A stretch of DNA of 64,000 nt from Gulbenkiania mobilis (GCA_004346645.1 SMDA01000010.1:25519-89518); one strand, 5' to 3'. Shown: positions 37,296 through 47,178, numbered from the stretch's first letter. The notes: generated by a model from the letters alone, not told the origin. A program made the numbers and translations.

Positions 37296-39608
37296 ATGTT
37301 CCAGGCTGCCTCACCGCCCCGCTTCCTGCCCCTGTCGCACTGGCGCCTGCTGCGCCAGGCCCCTGCCAGGGCATGGGTGGCCGCAGGGCTGCTGTGGCTG
37401 GTGCTCTTCGGCGCCTTCATGGGACTCTTCCTGTCGATTGCGGTGGACCGACAGCGCCAGAGCTTCGAAGAAGCCACACGCACCATGAAGACGACTATCG
37501 AATCGCGGCTGAAAGTGTGCGAGATGCTGGTATTCGGGCTGTCCGAGATCGTGGGCTATCACCCCACGGTACGGGAGGAACGCATCCGGGAATACGCGCT
37601 GGAAGCCAGCAGGCGTTACGGTTTCGTGTACACGCTGGGTTACCAGCCCCGTATCACTCTCGAGGAACGCCCACTGTTCGAGGCCGCCCAGGCGGGCCCG
37701 GACGGCGAGGCCTTTTCCATTCGCGACTATCTGCACGACGAGACGCACCACTGGCACAATCCGCTGGGCTGGACACGGGCGGGCATCCGCGCCGTGTACC
37801 TGCCGTGGATGATGGCCGAACCGCCACTGCCGCGCGCGGCACGGGCCATGCACGGGCTGGACCTGCTGCACGACACCCTCACCGGCCCCACGGTGACACG
37901 CGCACTCAAGAGCAGCGAGATCGAGGTGACCCCCACCTTCCGTCTCATGAACAATCAGCATGGCCTGGGTTACGTGCGGGCCATCTACCGTGGCGAGACG
38001 GCCCCCAGCGATCCGGCGATCCGCAGCAATGACGCGCTCGGCATCGTCACCCTGGTGGTAAAACTGCCCGGACTGCTGCACCCCACCGAAGACAAGGCGC
38101 GTCAGTACGACATGGCCGTCACCCGCTACGAGGGCAGTCCCCGTCGTGAGGCCCGTCCGAATCGCTATGACCAGCTGGTGTACGAAAGCCGCGCCCCGGT
38201 GCACCGCACCACCCTCGAACGCTGGCTGCTGCCCCGTCTGGAAACGCGGGTGCTGGTGGACGTGCCCTACTTTCCGTACGAGCTGGCCGTATCGCAGCAG
38301 CTGGGCTTCTCGGTGCTGTCGCCGGTGGGACCGTGGCTTGCGATGGGGCTTTCCACGCTCATCAGCTATTTTGCCCTCCTGGTCAGCGCCCTCCATGCGC
38401 GACATCGGCGGCTGCGACAGCGCGCTACCGACAACCTCTACCTGGAGCGGGGCAACGCCACCGTGATTCTGCAGGCGATCAGCGACGCGGTGATCACCTT
38501 CGACAACGACTTCATCGTCCAGTACCTCAACCCGGCAGCCGCCCGACTGCTGGGCCACCCCTTCCCTCAACGCGCGGTGGGACGGCCGGTCGGCAAGCTG
38601 GTGGTCATTCATTACGACCTGCCACGGCAGGCGATGGCCGACCCCTTCACCGAGTGCCTGCAGCGCCGCAGCGAAGTGGGGTTGGCCGAAAACAGCTTCC
38701 TGATCCTGGACGGCGGACAGAAGCTGCACATCGAAGGCACCGTCTCGCCACTGTTCGACCGGGGCCAGCAGATGGTGGGTGCAGTACTCACCTTCCGTGA
38801 CACTGCCCCCGTGCGTCGACGCATGCTGGAGGCGCTGGAAGCCAGCGAACGCCGGCTGCGCCAGCACGAGGTGGAGCTGGCGCGGGTGGCCCGCATCAAC
38901 TCCATGGGTGAGATGGCCTCGGGCATTGCGCACGAGATCAACCAGCCCTTGTCGGCCATCATGAGCTACTGCGAAGCCAGCCTAAGCCTTCTGGAGGAGG
39001 ACGAGCCCGACCTGGAGATGATCGGACGGGCGCTGCGCTCCGCCGTATCACAGGCCGACCGCGCCGGGCAGATCATCCACCGCCTGCGCGAATTCGTGGC
39101 GCGCAAGACACAGCAGTTCGTGCCGGTGGACGTCAACCATGTGGTGGGCAACGCGCTCATCCTCACCGAGCACGATCTCAGAGCCCAGGGTGTTGAAGTG
39201 ATCGACCGCACCCGTACGGGCCTGCCGCTGGTGTATGCGGACACCATCCAGCTCGAGCAGGTGGTGCTGAACCTGATCCGCAACGCGCTGGACGCGATGC
39301 AAGGGGTCTACCCTTATGGCCGCCTGCAGGTGGAAACCGGCTTCAACGGCGAGCGCGTGTTCATCCGCGTACGCGACAACGGCAGCGGCATCCCACCCGA
39401 GGAAGTCTGCCGCATCTTCGACCCCTTCTTCAGCACCAAGGCCACCGGCATGGGGCTGGGCCTGACCATCAGCCAGACCATCATCGAGTCGGTCGGCGGC
39501 ACGCTAAAGGTATCCAACAACCCGGAAGGCGGTGCAGAATTCAGCGTGGAGCTGCCCCCGCTCAAAACCAGTACCTTTGTGCATACGCAGGAGTTCACCG
39601 CGTCATGA
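37296..39608 (+). CDS. Sensor histidine kinase with CHASE and PAS domains (FixL/TtrS-like)
   Basis: A 770-aa protein. It has a membrane helix at about 28-50, a periplasmic CHASE-type sensor at about 65-310, a second helix at about 345-370 and a PAS domain at about 390-510 (AISDAVITFDNDFIVQYLNPAA). The phosphoacceptor His is in GEMASGIAHEINQPLSAI (about 548). A complete ATPase domain follows (NLIRNALDAM, VRDNGSGI, KATGMGLGLTISQTI). The stop overlaps the response regulator start by four bases. Confidence 0.93.
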   Translation: MFQAASPPRFLPLSHWRLLRQAPARAWVAAGLLWLVLFGAFMGLFLSIAVDRQRQSFEEATRTMKTTIESRLKVCEMLVFGLSEIVGYHPTVREERIREYALEASRRYGFVYTLGYQPRITLEERPLFEAAQAGPDGEAFSIRDYLHDETHHWHNPLGWTRAGIRAVYLPWMMAEPPLPRAARAMHGLDLLHDTLTGPTVTRALKSSEIEVTPTFRLMNNQHGLGYVRAIYRGETAPSDPAIRSNDALGIVTLVVKLPGLLHPTEDKARQYDMAVTRYEGSPRREARPNRYDQLVYESRAPVHRTTLERWLLPRLETRVLVDVPYFPYELAVSQQLGFSVLSPVGPWLAMGLSTLISYFALLVSALHARHRRLRQRATDNLYLERGNATVILQAISDAVITFDNDFIVQYLNPAAARLLGHPFPQRAVGRPVGKLVVIHYDLPRQAMADPFTECLQRRSEVGLAENSFLILDGGQKLHIEGTVSPLFDRGQQMVGAVLTFRDTAPVRRRMLEALEASERRLRQHEVELARVARINSMGEMASGIAHEINQPLSAIMSYCEASLSLLEEDEPDLEMIGRALRSAVSQADRAGQIIHRLREFVARKTQQFVPVDVNHVVGNALILTEHDLRAQGVEVIDRTRTGLPLVYADTIQLEQVVLNLIRNALDAMQGVYPYGRLQVETGFNGERVFIRVRDNGSGIPPEEVCRIFDPFFSTKATGMGLGLTISQTIIESVGGTLKVSNNPEGGAEFSVELPPLKTSTFVHTQEFTAS
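38680..38690 (+). repeat. Uptake-like word GGTTGGCCGAA
   Basis: Exact 11-mer inside the CHASE/PAS sensor kinase gene. Confidence 0.9.
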
Positions 39609-40267
39609 ACACCACCGTCCCCACCGTTTACATTGTCGACGACGACCAGGCCGTGCGGGACTCCCTGCAGCTCTTGATCCGCGCCCAAGGATGGCGGGTG
39701 GAAGCCTTCGATTCGCCCCATGCCTTCCTCAATCACTACCAGGGCGGCGAAATCGGATGCCTGGTACTGGATATCCGCATGCCGCACATCACCGGCCTGG
39801 CCCTGCAGGAGATGCTGGTGGCACGCGACATGGCCATGCCCATCGTCTTTATCACGGGCCATGGCGACATCGAGCAGTGCAGCCGCGCCTTCCGCACCGG
39901 CGCCATCGACTTCCTGACCAAGCCGGTGGACAAGCAGCGCCTGGTGGACAGCCTCAAGCGCGGCATCCGCCTGAGCATCCAGCAGCACCGCCAAGAGGTG
40001 GAAACGCTGGAGGTCACCCATCGCCTGCGCAGGCTTTCCGACCGCGAGCGTGAAGTTTTGCAGCGCGTTGCCGACGGCATGTCCAGCAAGGAAATCGCAC
40101 GCGAACTGGAGCTTTCGCCGCGGACGGTGGAAGTGCATCGCGCCAACCTTTTCAACAAGCTGGAGGTGGCATCGCTTGCCGACCTGATCCGCTTCTATCT
40201 CAAGGCCCTCGAATCGGAGCGCAGCGCGGACACCGACGCTTTGAGCAATACCAGAGCGCCCATGTAG
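39605..40267 (+). CDS. FixJ-type response regulator (receiver plus LuxR HTH)
   Basis: A 220-aa protein. Receiver: TVYIVDDDQAVRDSL, phospho-Asp about residue 57 in CLVLDIRMPHITG, Lys in DFLTKPVDKQ. LuxR-type HTH at about 145-200 (LSDREREVLQRVADGMSSKEIARELELSPRTVEVHRANLF, in parts). It forms a standard pair with the overlapping kinase gene. Target genes are not evident, although the adjacent channel is possible. Confidence 0.95.
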   Translation: MNTTVPTVYIVDDDQAVRDSLQLLIRAQGWRVEAFDSPHAFLNHYQGGEIGCLVLDIRMPHITGLALQEMLVARDMAMPIVFITGHGDIEQCSRAFRTGAIDFLTKPVDKQRLVDSLKRGIRLSIQQHRQEVETLEVTHRLRRLSDREREVLQRVADGMSSKEIARELELSPRTVEVHRANLFNKLEVASLADLIRFYLKALESERSADTDALSNTRAPM

Positions 40268-40276
40268 AATGCCGCC

Positions 40277-41152
40277 ATGACCTGTCTGTTCAAGAACGTC
40301 GGCCTCGTTGCCCGACACAGCAAGCCCCAGATCGTCGAATCGCTGCGGATGCTGGCCGACCATCTGGCCGCGCGCGGCGTGAACGTGCTGATCGACGCAG
40401 AAAGTGCCACGCCCGAGCAGGCGGGCATCTACCCGCTGATCCAGCGCACCGATCTTGGCAAGATCGCCGACCTGGCCATCGTACTCGGCGGGGATGGCAC
40501 CATGCTCTCCATCGCACGCATGCTGGCGCCGTACCGGGTTCCGCTGGTAGGCGTAAACCAGGGCCGGCTGGGCTTCATGACGGACATTCCGCTGCACGAG
40601 ATGCTGGCTTCGGTGGATGCCATCCTGGACGGCGAATTCCTGCCCGAGGACCGCATCCTGCTGCAGGCCTCGGTCCGGCGCGAGGACGCCGAGGTGGCAA
40701 GCGCCCTCGCCTTCAACGACGTGGTGTTCAGCCGCGGCGCGATGGGCTCGATGATCGAATTTGAAGTCTTCATCGACAACCAGTTCGTCTACAGCCAGCG
40801 CTCCGACGGCCTGATCGTCTCCACGCCCACCGGCTCCACCGCCTATGCACTGGCGTCTGGCGGCCCCATCCTGCACCCCACCTTGCAGGCCATTGCCCTG
40901 GTGCCGATCTGCCCGCAGTCGATGAGCAACCGCCCCATCGCCGTCAACGACTCGTGCGAGGTGGAATTCATGCTCACCCGCGGGCTGGACGCCCGGGTGC
41001 ACTTCGATGGCCAGTCGCATTGCGACCTGATGGAGATGGACCGCATCCTGATCCGCCGCTACCGCAATCCGCTGCGCATCCTGCATCCGACCGGCTACAA
41101 CTACTACGACATGCTGCGCCACAAGTTGCATTGGGGCGAGCGCCTGCTGTGA
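40277..41152 (+). CDS. nadK: NAD kinase
   Basis: A 291-aa enzyme phosphorylating NAD to NADP. The diagnostic GGDGTM motif is in IVLGGDGTMLSIARML (about 74). NQGRLGFMTDI and STPTGSTAYALASGGPILHP follow. It begins nine bases after the response regulator and is followed 16 bases later by recN, the usual order in beta-proteobacteria. Confidence 0.97.
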   Translation: MTCLFKNVGLVARHSKPQIVESLRMLADHLAARGVNVLIDAESATPEQAGIYPLIQRTDLGKIADLAIVLGGDGTMLSIARMLAPYRVPLVGVNQGRLGFMTDIPLHEMLASVDAILDGEFLPEDRILLQASVRREDAEVASALAFNDVVFSRGAMGSMIEFEVFIDNQFVYSQRSDGLIVSTPTGSTAYALASGGPILHPTLQAIALVPICPQSMSNRPIAVNDSCEVEFMLTRGLDARVHFDGQSHCDLMEMDRILIRRYRNPLRILHPTGYNYYDMLRHKLHWGERLL

Positions 41153-41168
41153 TACCAGACCCGACACC

Positions 41169-42857
41169 ATGCTGCTTTCGCTGAACGTCCGCAACTTCGT
41201 TATCGTCGATGCCCTGGCGCTCGATTTCTCACCCGGTTTCACCGTGCTGACCGGTGAAACCGGGGCCGGCAAGTCCATCATCCTCGACGCGCTCGGCCTG
41301 CTCCTGGGCGACCGCGCCGAAGGCAGCCTGGTGCGAGAAGGCGCCGACCGGGCGGAGATCTCCGGCGAATTTGACCTGGCCCACCGCCCCGAGCTGGAGG
41401 CATGGTTGGCCGAAAACGCGCTCGAGGGCGATGACGGCTTGCTGTTGATCCGCCGCCTGGTGGATCGCAACGGTCGCTCCAAGGCACTGATCAACGGTCA
41501 GCCCGCCACCCTGGCCCAACTGCGTGAGATCGGCGAATACCTGGTGGACATTCACGGCCAGCACGCACACCAGTCACTGATGCGCAGCGACACCCAGCGT
41601 GCCTTGCTGGACGCCTATGCGGGCAGCGGCTCGCTGGCACGCGAAGTGGAGGCCGCCTGGCAGGCATGGCAACAGGCCCGCAAGACCCGGGAGGCCGCCG
41701 AGCGCCGCTCGCGCGAGTCGGACGTGGAGCGCGAACGCCTGGCCTGGCAGATCAACGAACTGACCGAGCTCAACCTGCAGCCGGACGAATGGAATCAGAT
41801 CAACCAGCAGCACAGCCGGCTGGCCAACGCGGCTGAACTGCTGCAGAGCACCCAACAGGCGGTGGACCTGCTCTCCGAATCGGACAGCAGCTGCCTCTCC
41901 GTGCTCTCCCATGTGCAGACCCGGCTGACACGGCTGGCGCATCTGGACCCGCGCCTCGCTGATAGCCTTTCGCTCTTGGACTCCGTCGAAGCAGAACTGC
42001 GCGAAGTGGTCTACAGCCTGCGTGACTACGGCAGCGCCATCGACGACGACCCGCAGGAACTCATCCGCGTCGAGCAGCGGCTGGACCTGCTGATGACTAC
42101 CGCCCGCAAATACCGGGTGCAGCCCGCCGAGCTGCAGGAGAAGCTGGCCGACTGGCAGGGCCAGATGGCGCAGCTAACGGCCGCCACCGATCTCGAATCG
42201 CTGAGCGTGGCCGAGTCGGCCTGCCTGGCCCGCTACCGCACCTTGGCCGAAGCCCTGTCGGGCAAGCGCCGCCAGGCCGCCAGCGAGCTCTCCGAGCGCA
42301 TCACCGCGGAAATGCAGCATCTGGCTATGGACCGGGCCCGCTTCGCCATCGAATTGGCGCCCTTGGCCGAACCTTCTGCCCACGGGCTGGAGTCGGTGGA
42401 ATATCTGGTTGCCGCCAATGCCGGCACCAGTCTGCGCCCGTTGGCCAAGGTGGCTTCCGGCGGCGAACTGTCCCGCATCAGTCTGGCCATGCAGGTCGTG
42501 ATCAGCCAGGTGGCCAGCGTACCCACCCTGATCTTCGACGAAGTGGACGTCGGGATCGGCGGCCGCGTGGCCGAGGTGGTGGGCCACATGCTGCGCCAGC
42601 TGGGACAGCGGTATCAGGTGCTGTGCGTCACCCACCTGCCGCAGGTGGCCTCGTTCGGGGAAACGCACTGGCAGGTCAGCAAGGCCGAGGAGGCCGGCAA
42701 GGTCGTCAGCCGGATCCGCCCGCTGGACGAAGCAGAGCGGGTGCACGAAATCGCCCGCATGCTGGGCGGCGCCGAACTTACCGAAACCACATTACGCCAT
42801 GCCGCAGAAATGCTGGCTGGCAGCGCCCAGCCCGCACTGGCAAAAAACGTCCAGTGA
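41169..42857 (+). CDS. recN: DNA repair protein RecN
   Basis: A 562-aa SMC-like ATPase for double-strand break repair. Walker A is GETGAGKSIILDALGLLLG (about 29-47). A central coiled coil covers about 160-390. The ABC signature is VASGGELSRISLAMQVV and Walker B is PTLIFDEVDVGIGG, followed by the His switch (CVTHLPQVAS). RecN promotes natural transformation in several species. It holds one exact uptake-like word plus two partial ones. Confidence 0.96.
   Translation: MLLSLNVRNFVIVDALALDFSPGFTVLTGETGAGKSIILDALGLLLGDRAEGSLVREGADRAEISGEFDLAHRPELEAWLAENALEGDDGLLLIRRLVDRNGRSKALINGQPATLAQLREIGEYLVDIHGQHAHQSLMRSDTQRALLDAYAGSGSLAREVEAAWQAWQQARKTREAAERRSRESDVERERLAWQINELTELNLQPDEWNQINQQHSRLANAAELLQSTQQAVDLLSESDSSCLSVLSHVQTRLTRLAHLDPRLADSLSLLDSVEAELREVVYSLRDYGSAIDDDPQELIRVEQRLDLLMTTARKYRVQPAELQEKLADWQGQMAQLTAATDLESLSVAESACLARYRTLAEALSGKRRQAASELSERITAEMQHLAMDRARFAIELAPLAEPSAHGLESVEYLVAANAGTSLRPLAKVASGGELSRISLAMQVVISQVASVPTLIFDEVDVGIGGRVAEVVGHMLRQLGQRYQVLCVTHLPQVASFGETHWQVSKAEEAGKVVSRIRPLDEAERVHEIARMLGGAELTETTLRHAAEMLAGSAQPALAKNVQ
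41404..41414 (+). repeat. Uptake-like word GGTTGGCCGAA
   Basis: Exact 11-mer inside recN. Nine-base partial copies (TTGGCCGAA) also occur in recN at 42243 and 42363. Confidence 0.9.
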
Positions 42858-42909
42858 CGCTATCATCCACGCCCTGAGCCCTGTTCCCGCAGGGCCTCAC
42901 CTCCCCTAT

Positions 42910-42997
42910 GGAAGCTTGGCAGAGTGGTCGATTGCACCGGTCTTGAAAACCGGCAACCCGCAAGGGTTCCAGGGTTCGAATCCCTGAGCTTCCGCCA
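42910..42997 (+). tRNA. tRNA-Ser(UGA)
   Basis: 88 bases with acceptor GGAAGCT / AGCTTCC and encoded CCA. The anticodon stem is ccggt/accgg with loop cttgaaa (anticodon TGA). It has a long variable arm (aacccgcaagggtt) and T-loop ggttcgaatcc. Confidence 0.97.
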
Positions 42998-43012
42998 TAA
43001 AGCATGCGCTCT

Positions 43013-43024
43013 TTGACGCGTCAA
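43013..43024. repeat. Perfect 12-base palindrome after tRNA-Ser
   Basis: TTGACGCGTCAA, 16 bases past the tRNA end, flanked by a gcgct ... ggcgc outer arm. It may be a processing hairpin or a protein site. Nothing else was seen in the 267-base gap before the hybrid kinase. Confidence 0.4.
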
Positions 43025-43264
43025 GGCGCTTGCGTTTGAAAGCTGACCCCTCATTTTTTCGTGGCGCCGGCCCTGGGGCTGCTGCCCAGACCCGGCCCTA
43101 GAAACGAGCGTAAGCGACAAGCCGTGGGCCCGTTCTTTACGGCCGCGACACTCCTCCCTTCTTTCCCGCCGGAAGCTGGTGCATGATCGGCCTGTCTGGC
43201 TGGCGGCTGGCTGCTTCGGGCAGGACGTCGGCCGCGTAACGCTGCACGCCGGTAACCGCCCCCC

Positions 43265-45892
43265 ATGCCTCATACCAATTACGAAAAGATCTTCCGCCTG
43301 TCGCCCAATCCGTACATGTTGCTGACGGCAGACCTGCGCTTTGTCGACATGAACGATGCCTACCTGCGGGTAACGGGCAACCGCCGCCGGGAGGATCTGG
43401 TGGGCCAGCCCTTGTTCGAGGTCTTCCCCAACGATCCGGACGACCCCAACAACGAGCCGGCACGGCAGCTGCTGGCCTCGCTGCAGCGGGTGCTGGACGA
43501 GCGCCGGCCAGACCATCTGGCGCTGATCCGCTATGCAGTGCCCCGTCAGACCGGATCAGGCGAGGTGCTGGAGGAGCGCTTCTGGAGCGCCACCCACACG
43601 CCCATCCTGGGCGAGACGGGCGAGGTGCGCTTCATCCTGCAGCACACGGTGGACGTGACCGAAGTGCAGACGCTCAAGCGGGCCCTGCGCGAGAGTGACC
43701 GCGGCACGGAAGAACCGGATCCGGTGACGCTGTTGCTGGAGGCCGGCCTATTGCACCGGGCGCAGCGGGTACAGGAAACCAACACGCGCCTGGAGGCGGA
43801 GCGGCATCACCTACGCACGCTGTTCGACCAGGCGCCGGGGTTCATTGCCTTCCTCAGCGGGCCGGACCATGTGTTCGAGATGACCAACCAGGCCTACCTG
43901 CAGCTGATCGGTCCACGCCCGCAGCCGCTTCTGGGGCAGCCAGTACGCCAGGCACTGCCGGAGGTGGTGGGCCAAGGGTACTTCGAGCTGCTGGATATGG
44001 TGTACCGCTCGGCCGAGCCGTATGTAGGCCATGGCATGCAGGTACGCCTGCGCCAAGCGGACGGCAGCTGGCGCGAGCGCTACATCGACTTCATCTACCA
44101 GCCCATCCTGCGCAAGGACGGAACGGTGGCCGGCATCTTCGTGCAAGGCAACGATGTCACCCAGCAGAAGCAGGTGGAGCAGGAGCTGCGCCGCTACCGC
44201 GAACATCTGGAAGAGCTGGTGGAAGAACGCACCAGCGCGCTGGAGCAGAGTGAGGCGGAGCGCAGGTTGGCCGAAGCGGCGCTTACCCACTCCCAGCGGC
44301 TGGAAGCCATCGGCAAGCTGACCGGGGGGGTGGCGCACGATTTCAACAACGTGCTGCACATCATCGGCGGCAACCTGCAACTGGTACGGCGCCAGATCGA
44401 GGGCGACGAGTCGGCCATGCGCCGTATCGACCAGGCCGTCAGTGCGGTGGAGCGCGGTGCGCGGCTGGCGTCGCAACTGCTTGCCTTCGCCCGCCGGCAG
44501 CCGCTGGAGCCGGTGGTGGTGGACCCGCGCCGCCTGCTGGGCCAGCTGGACGAGCTGCTGCGCCGCGCGCTGGGCGAGTCGATCAAGCTGGAGACAGTGA
44601 TCGGTGGCGGGCTGTGGAATACGCTGGTGGACCCGACACAGCTGGAAAACGCCATCCTCAATCTAGTGATCAACGCCCGCGATGCGATGGATGGCGAAGG
44701 CCAGCTGACGATCGAGGCCAGCAATGCGATGCTGGACGCCCACTACGTACAGAGCCATCCGGATGTGGCGCCGGGGCAGTACGTGCTGATTGCCATCTCC
44801 GACACCGGCTGCGGCATGTCACGCGAGGTGCAGGAGCGCGCCTTCGAACCCTTCTACACTACCAAGGCGGCCGGCCACGGCACGGGCCTGGGACTGAGCA
44901 TGGTGTACGGCTTCGTCAAGCAGAGCGGCGGCCATATCAAGCTGTACAGTGAGGAAGGCTACGGCACCACCATCAAGATCTATCTGCCGCGCTCGATGCA
45001 GGAGGAAGCCGAACCGCCGGTTGTGCTGCAAGGCCCGGTGGAGGGTGGAACCGAAACCATCCTGGTGGTGGAAGACGACCCGGCGGTGCGCGCCACGGTG
45101 GTGGATCTGCTCACCGATCTGGGGTACCGGGTGCTGAAGGCCCACGACGGCCAGAGCGCGCTGGCCATCGTGCAGAGCGGTGTGGCGATCGATCTCTTGT
45201 TCACCGACGTAGTGATGCCCGGGCCGCTGCGCAGCCCGGACCTGGCGCGACAGGCCAAGCAGTTGCTGCCGGACCTGGAGGTACTGTTCACCTCGGGTTA
45301 CACCGAAAACGCCATCGTCCACGGCGGGCGGCTGGATCCCGGGGTCAACCTGCTGAGCAAGCCCTACCGGCGCGAGGATCTGGCCCGCAAGTTGCGCCAT
45401 CTGTTCCGCAACCGCGCGCAGCGGCAGGCACTGGCACAGACGGTGGCCACGCGCATCGGCGATGTCCCGGCCGTGCAGGCCACGCCCTCGCCCGCCCTAG
45501 CAGCCACCACGCCGGACACGCTGCGGATCCTGTTTGTGGAAGACAACGAAGACCTGCGCGTGATGACCGAGGACTGCGTGCAGGCCCTGGGGCATGCCAT
45601 CCTGTGCGTGGATAGTGCCGAGAGTGCGCTGGCGCGGCTGCAGGCCGGGCGGTTCGACGTGCTCATCACCGACGTCAACCTGCCGGGCATGTCGGGGCTG
45701 GAACTGGTGCGCCTTGCGCGGGCGCACTATCCGGCCCTGCAGTTAGTGGTGGCCAGCGGATACGGCAGCGAGGATCTGGGTGCGCTGGCCGACAATGTCC
45801 TGCTGCTGCGCAAGCCCTACGACATTGCAGAGCTGGAAGTGCTGCTGCAGGGCTTCGGTCAGCACCAGGCGGCGCCAGCGCAGGAGGCATAA
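43265..45892 (+). CDS. Soluble hybrid sensor histidine kinase (PAS-PAS-kinase-receiver-receiver)
   Basis: An 875-aa protein without membrane helices, so cytoplasmic. A PAS domain lies at about 5-130 and a second at about 180-310, then a coiled coil. The phosphoacceptor His is in KLTGGVAHDFNNVLHIIGGNL (in parts, about 360). A full ATPase domain follows (NLVINARDAM, ISDTGCGMS, HGTGLGLSMVYGFV). Receiver 1 at about 598-715 has FTDVVMPG and receiver 2 at about 755-865 has ITDVNLPGMSG. The ATG lacks a visible ribosome site. Signal and target unknown. Confidence 0.93.
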   Translation: MPHTNYEKIFRLSPNPYMLLTADLRFVDMNDAYLRVTGNRRREDLVGQPLFEVFPNDPDDPNNEPARQLLASLQRVLDERRPDHLALIRYAVPRQTGSGEVLEERFWSATHTPILGETGEVRFILQHTVDVTEVQTLKRALRESDRGTEEPDPVTLLLEAGLLHRAQRVQETNTRLEAERHHLRTLFDQAPGFIAFLSGPDHVFEMTNQAYLQLIGPRPQPLLGQPVRQALPEVVGQGYFELLDMVYRSAEPYVGHGMQVRLRQADGSWRERYIDFIYQPILRKDGTVAGIFVQGNDVTQQKQVEQELRRYREHLEELVEERTSALEQSEAERRLAEAALTHSQRLEAIGKLTGGVAHDFNNVLHIIGGNLQLVRRQIEGDESAMRRIDQAVSAVERGARLASQLLAFARRQPLEPVVVDPRRLLGQLDELLRRALGESIKLETVIGGGLWNTLVDPTQLENAILNLVINARDAMDGEGQLTIEASNAMLDAHYVQSHPDVAPGQYVLIAISDTGCGMSREVQERAFEPFYTTKAAGHGTGLGLSMVYGFVKQSGGHIKLYSEEGYGTTIKIYLPRSMQEEAEPPVVLQGPVEGGTETILVVEDDPAVRATVVDLLTDLGYRVLKAHDGQSALAIVQSGVAIDLLFTDVVMPGPLRSPDLARQAKQLLPDLEVLFTSGYTENAIVHGGRLDPGVNLLSKPYRREDLARKLRHLFRNRAQRQALAQTVATRIGDVPAVQATPSPALAATTPDTLRILFVEDNEDLRVMTEDCVQALGHAILCVDSAESALARLQAGRFDVLITDVNLPGMSGLELVRLARAHYPALQLVVASGYGSEDLGALADNVLLLRKPYDIAELEVLLQGFGQHQAAPAQEA
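44265..44275 (+). repeat. Uptake-like word GGTTGGCCGAA
   Basis: Exact 11-mer inside the hybrid kinase gene. Confidence 0.9.
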
Positions 45893-47095
45893 ATGGCGTC
45901 CGAGCTGTCGCAGCGTTGTCCCGGCACGGTCTGGCCCGATTATACCGGGGGTAGCCTGGTCAACCTGATGGCCTCGCTCGGTGCCGCACTGGGTGCCGGC
46001 CCCTCGCCCTACGCGCCGCTAAAGGGGGCGGGGCTGCCCGTGGGGTTGGGACAGCGCCGCAGCGTGGCACTGATCGTGATCGATGGTCTGGGCGAGGCCC
46101 CACTGGAACATCTCGGGCCTGACAGTGCCTTGGCCGCCGCGCAGCGTGACCGGCTGACGTCGGTGTTTCCGTCCACCACGGCCGCGGCAGTGACGACGCT
46201 GATGACCGGGGCCGCGCCGGGGCAGCATGCACTGACCGGCTGGTATGTGCGCCTGGAAGACAGCGACGAGATCGTGGCACCCCTGCCCCTGTATGTGCGC
46301 CATCCAGCAGGCAGCCCCTCCAGCCGCAGCGCCCTGGCCGGACGGCTCTTCGGCCAACCTGCGTTTGCCGCCCGCATCAACCGGCCCACGGTGGTACTGC
46401 AGCCCAGCTACATCGCGGACTCCGAATACAGCCGTGCCCATGCCGGCCCGGCCACTCGGCTGGGCTACGACACCCCCGAAGACGCCTTCCTGCGACTGGA
46501 GTCACTGCTGCAGGAAGAGGGCCCTGCCCGTTTTATCTATGCCTACCTGCCTGAGCTGGACAGCCTGATGCATGACCACGGAGTACGCGGCGAACCGGTG
46601 GCGGACCTCTTCCACGTCATCGATCGTGCCTTTGCACGGCTGGCCGGTGTGGCCGCACAGCAGGACGCCGTGCTGCTCGTCACCGCCGATCACGGTTTCA
46701 TCGACGCGCCTGAAGCGCACCAGATCGATCTGGAGCACCATCCCGACCTTGCAGCCTGCCTGGCCCTACCGCTTTCGGGCGAGCGGCGGGTAGCTTTCTG
46801 CCACGTGCGGCCCGAAGCGCTGGACACCTTCGACCATCTGACCGAGAACGAACTCGGTCATGCAGCCTGGTGCCTAGAGCCAGGCTGGCTGCTGGAGGCG
46901 GGGGTATTCGGCCCCCCTCCCTGGCATCCGGCCCTGCCCGCCCGTCTGGGGGACCGTGTGTTGCTGATGAAGGACAACTACACCCTGCGCGATACGCTGG
47001 CGCACGAGAAACCGCTATACCTGCCGGCGGTACATGCCGGTGTCTCGGCCGAAGAGATGTGGGTGCCGCTGATCGTAGCAGGCTGTGTGGACTGA
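45893..47095 (+). CDS. Alkaline phosphatase superfamily (type I phosphodiesterase/nucleotide pyrophosphatase) protein
   Basis: A 400-aa metal hydrolase. Metal and nucleophile motifs are VALIVIDGLGEAPLEHL (first Asp), TSVFPSTTAAAVTTLMTG (nucleophile Thr region), YLPELDSLMHDHG (Asp/His ligands) and VTADHGFIDAPEAHQ (Asp-His pair). No signal peptide. The ribosome site aggaggc overlaps the stop of the hybrid kinase, so they are coupled. Substrate unknown. Confidence 0.9.
   Translation: MASELSQRCPGTVWPDYTGGSLVNLMASLGAALGAGPSPYAPLKGAGLPVGLGQRRSVALIVIDGLGEAPLEHLGPDSALAAAQRDRLTSVFPSTTAAAVTTLMTGAAPGQHALTGWYVRLEDSDEIVAPLPLYVRHPAGSPSSRSALAGRLFGQPAFAARINRPTVVLQPSYIADSEYSRAHAGPATRLGYDTPEDAFLRLESLLQEEGPARFIYAYLPELDSLMHDHGVRGEPVADLFHVIDRAFARLAGVAAQQDAVLLVTADHGFIDAPEAHQIDLEHHPDLAACLALPLSGERRVAFCHVRPEALDTFDHLTENELGHAAWCLEPGWLLEAGVFGPPPWHPALPARLGDRVLLMKDNYTLRDTLAHEKPLYLPAVHAGVSAEEMWVPLIVAGCVD
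46349..46359 (-). repeat. Uptake-like word GGTTGGCCGAA
   Basis: Exact 11-mer on the minus strand, inside the phosphodiesterase-like gene. Confidence 0.9.
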
Positions 47096-47097
47096 AG

Positions 47098-47133
47098 GAC
47101 CGCTCCGCCATCCGGGGGAGCGGTCCTCCTCCT
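47098..47133 (+). terminator. Probable terminator after the phosphodiesterase-like gene
   Basis: Stem gaccgctcc / ggagcggtc followed by a pyrimidine-rich ctcctcctt tail. Confidence 0.6.
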
Positions 47134-47178
47134 TCCGCCCGATGGTAGGCGGCAACCGGTGCGGGCTATCGTGGTGGC

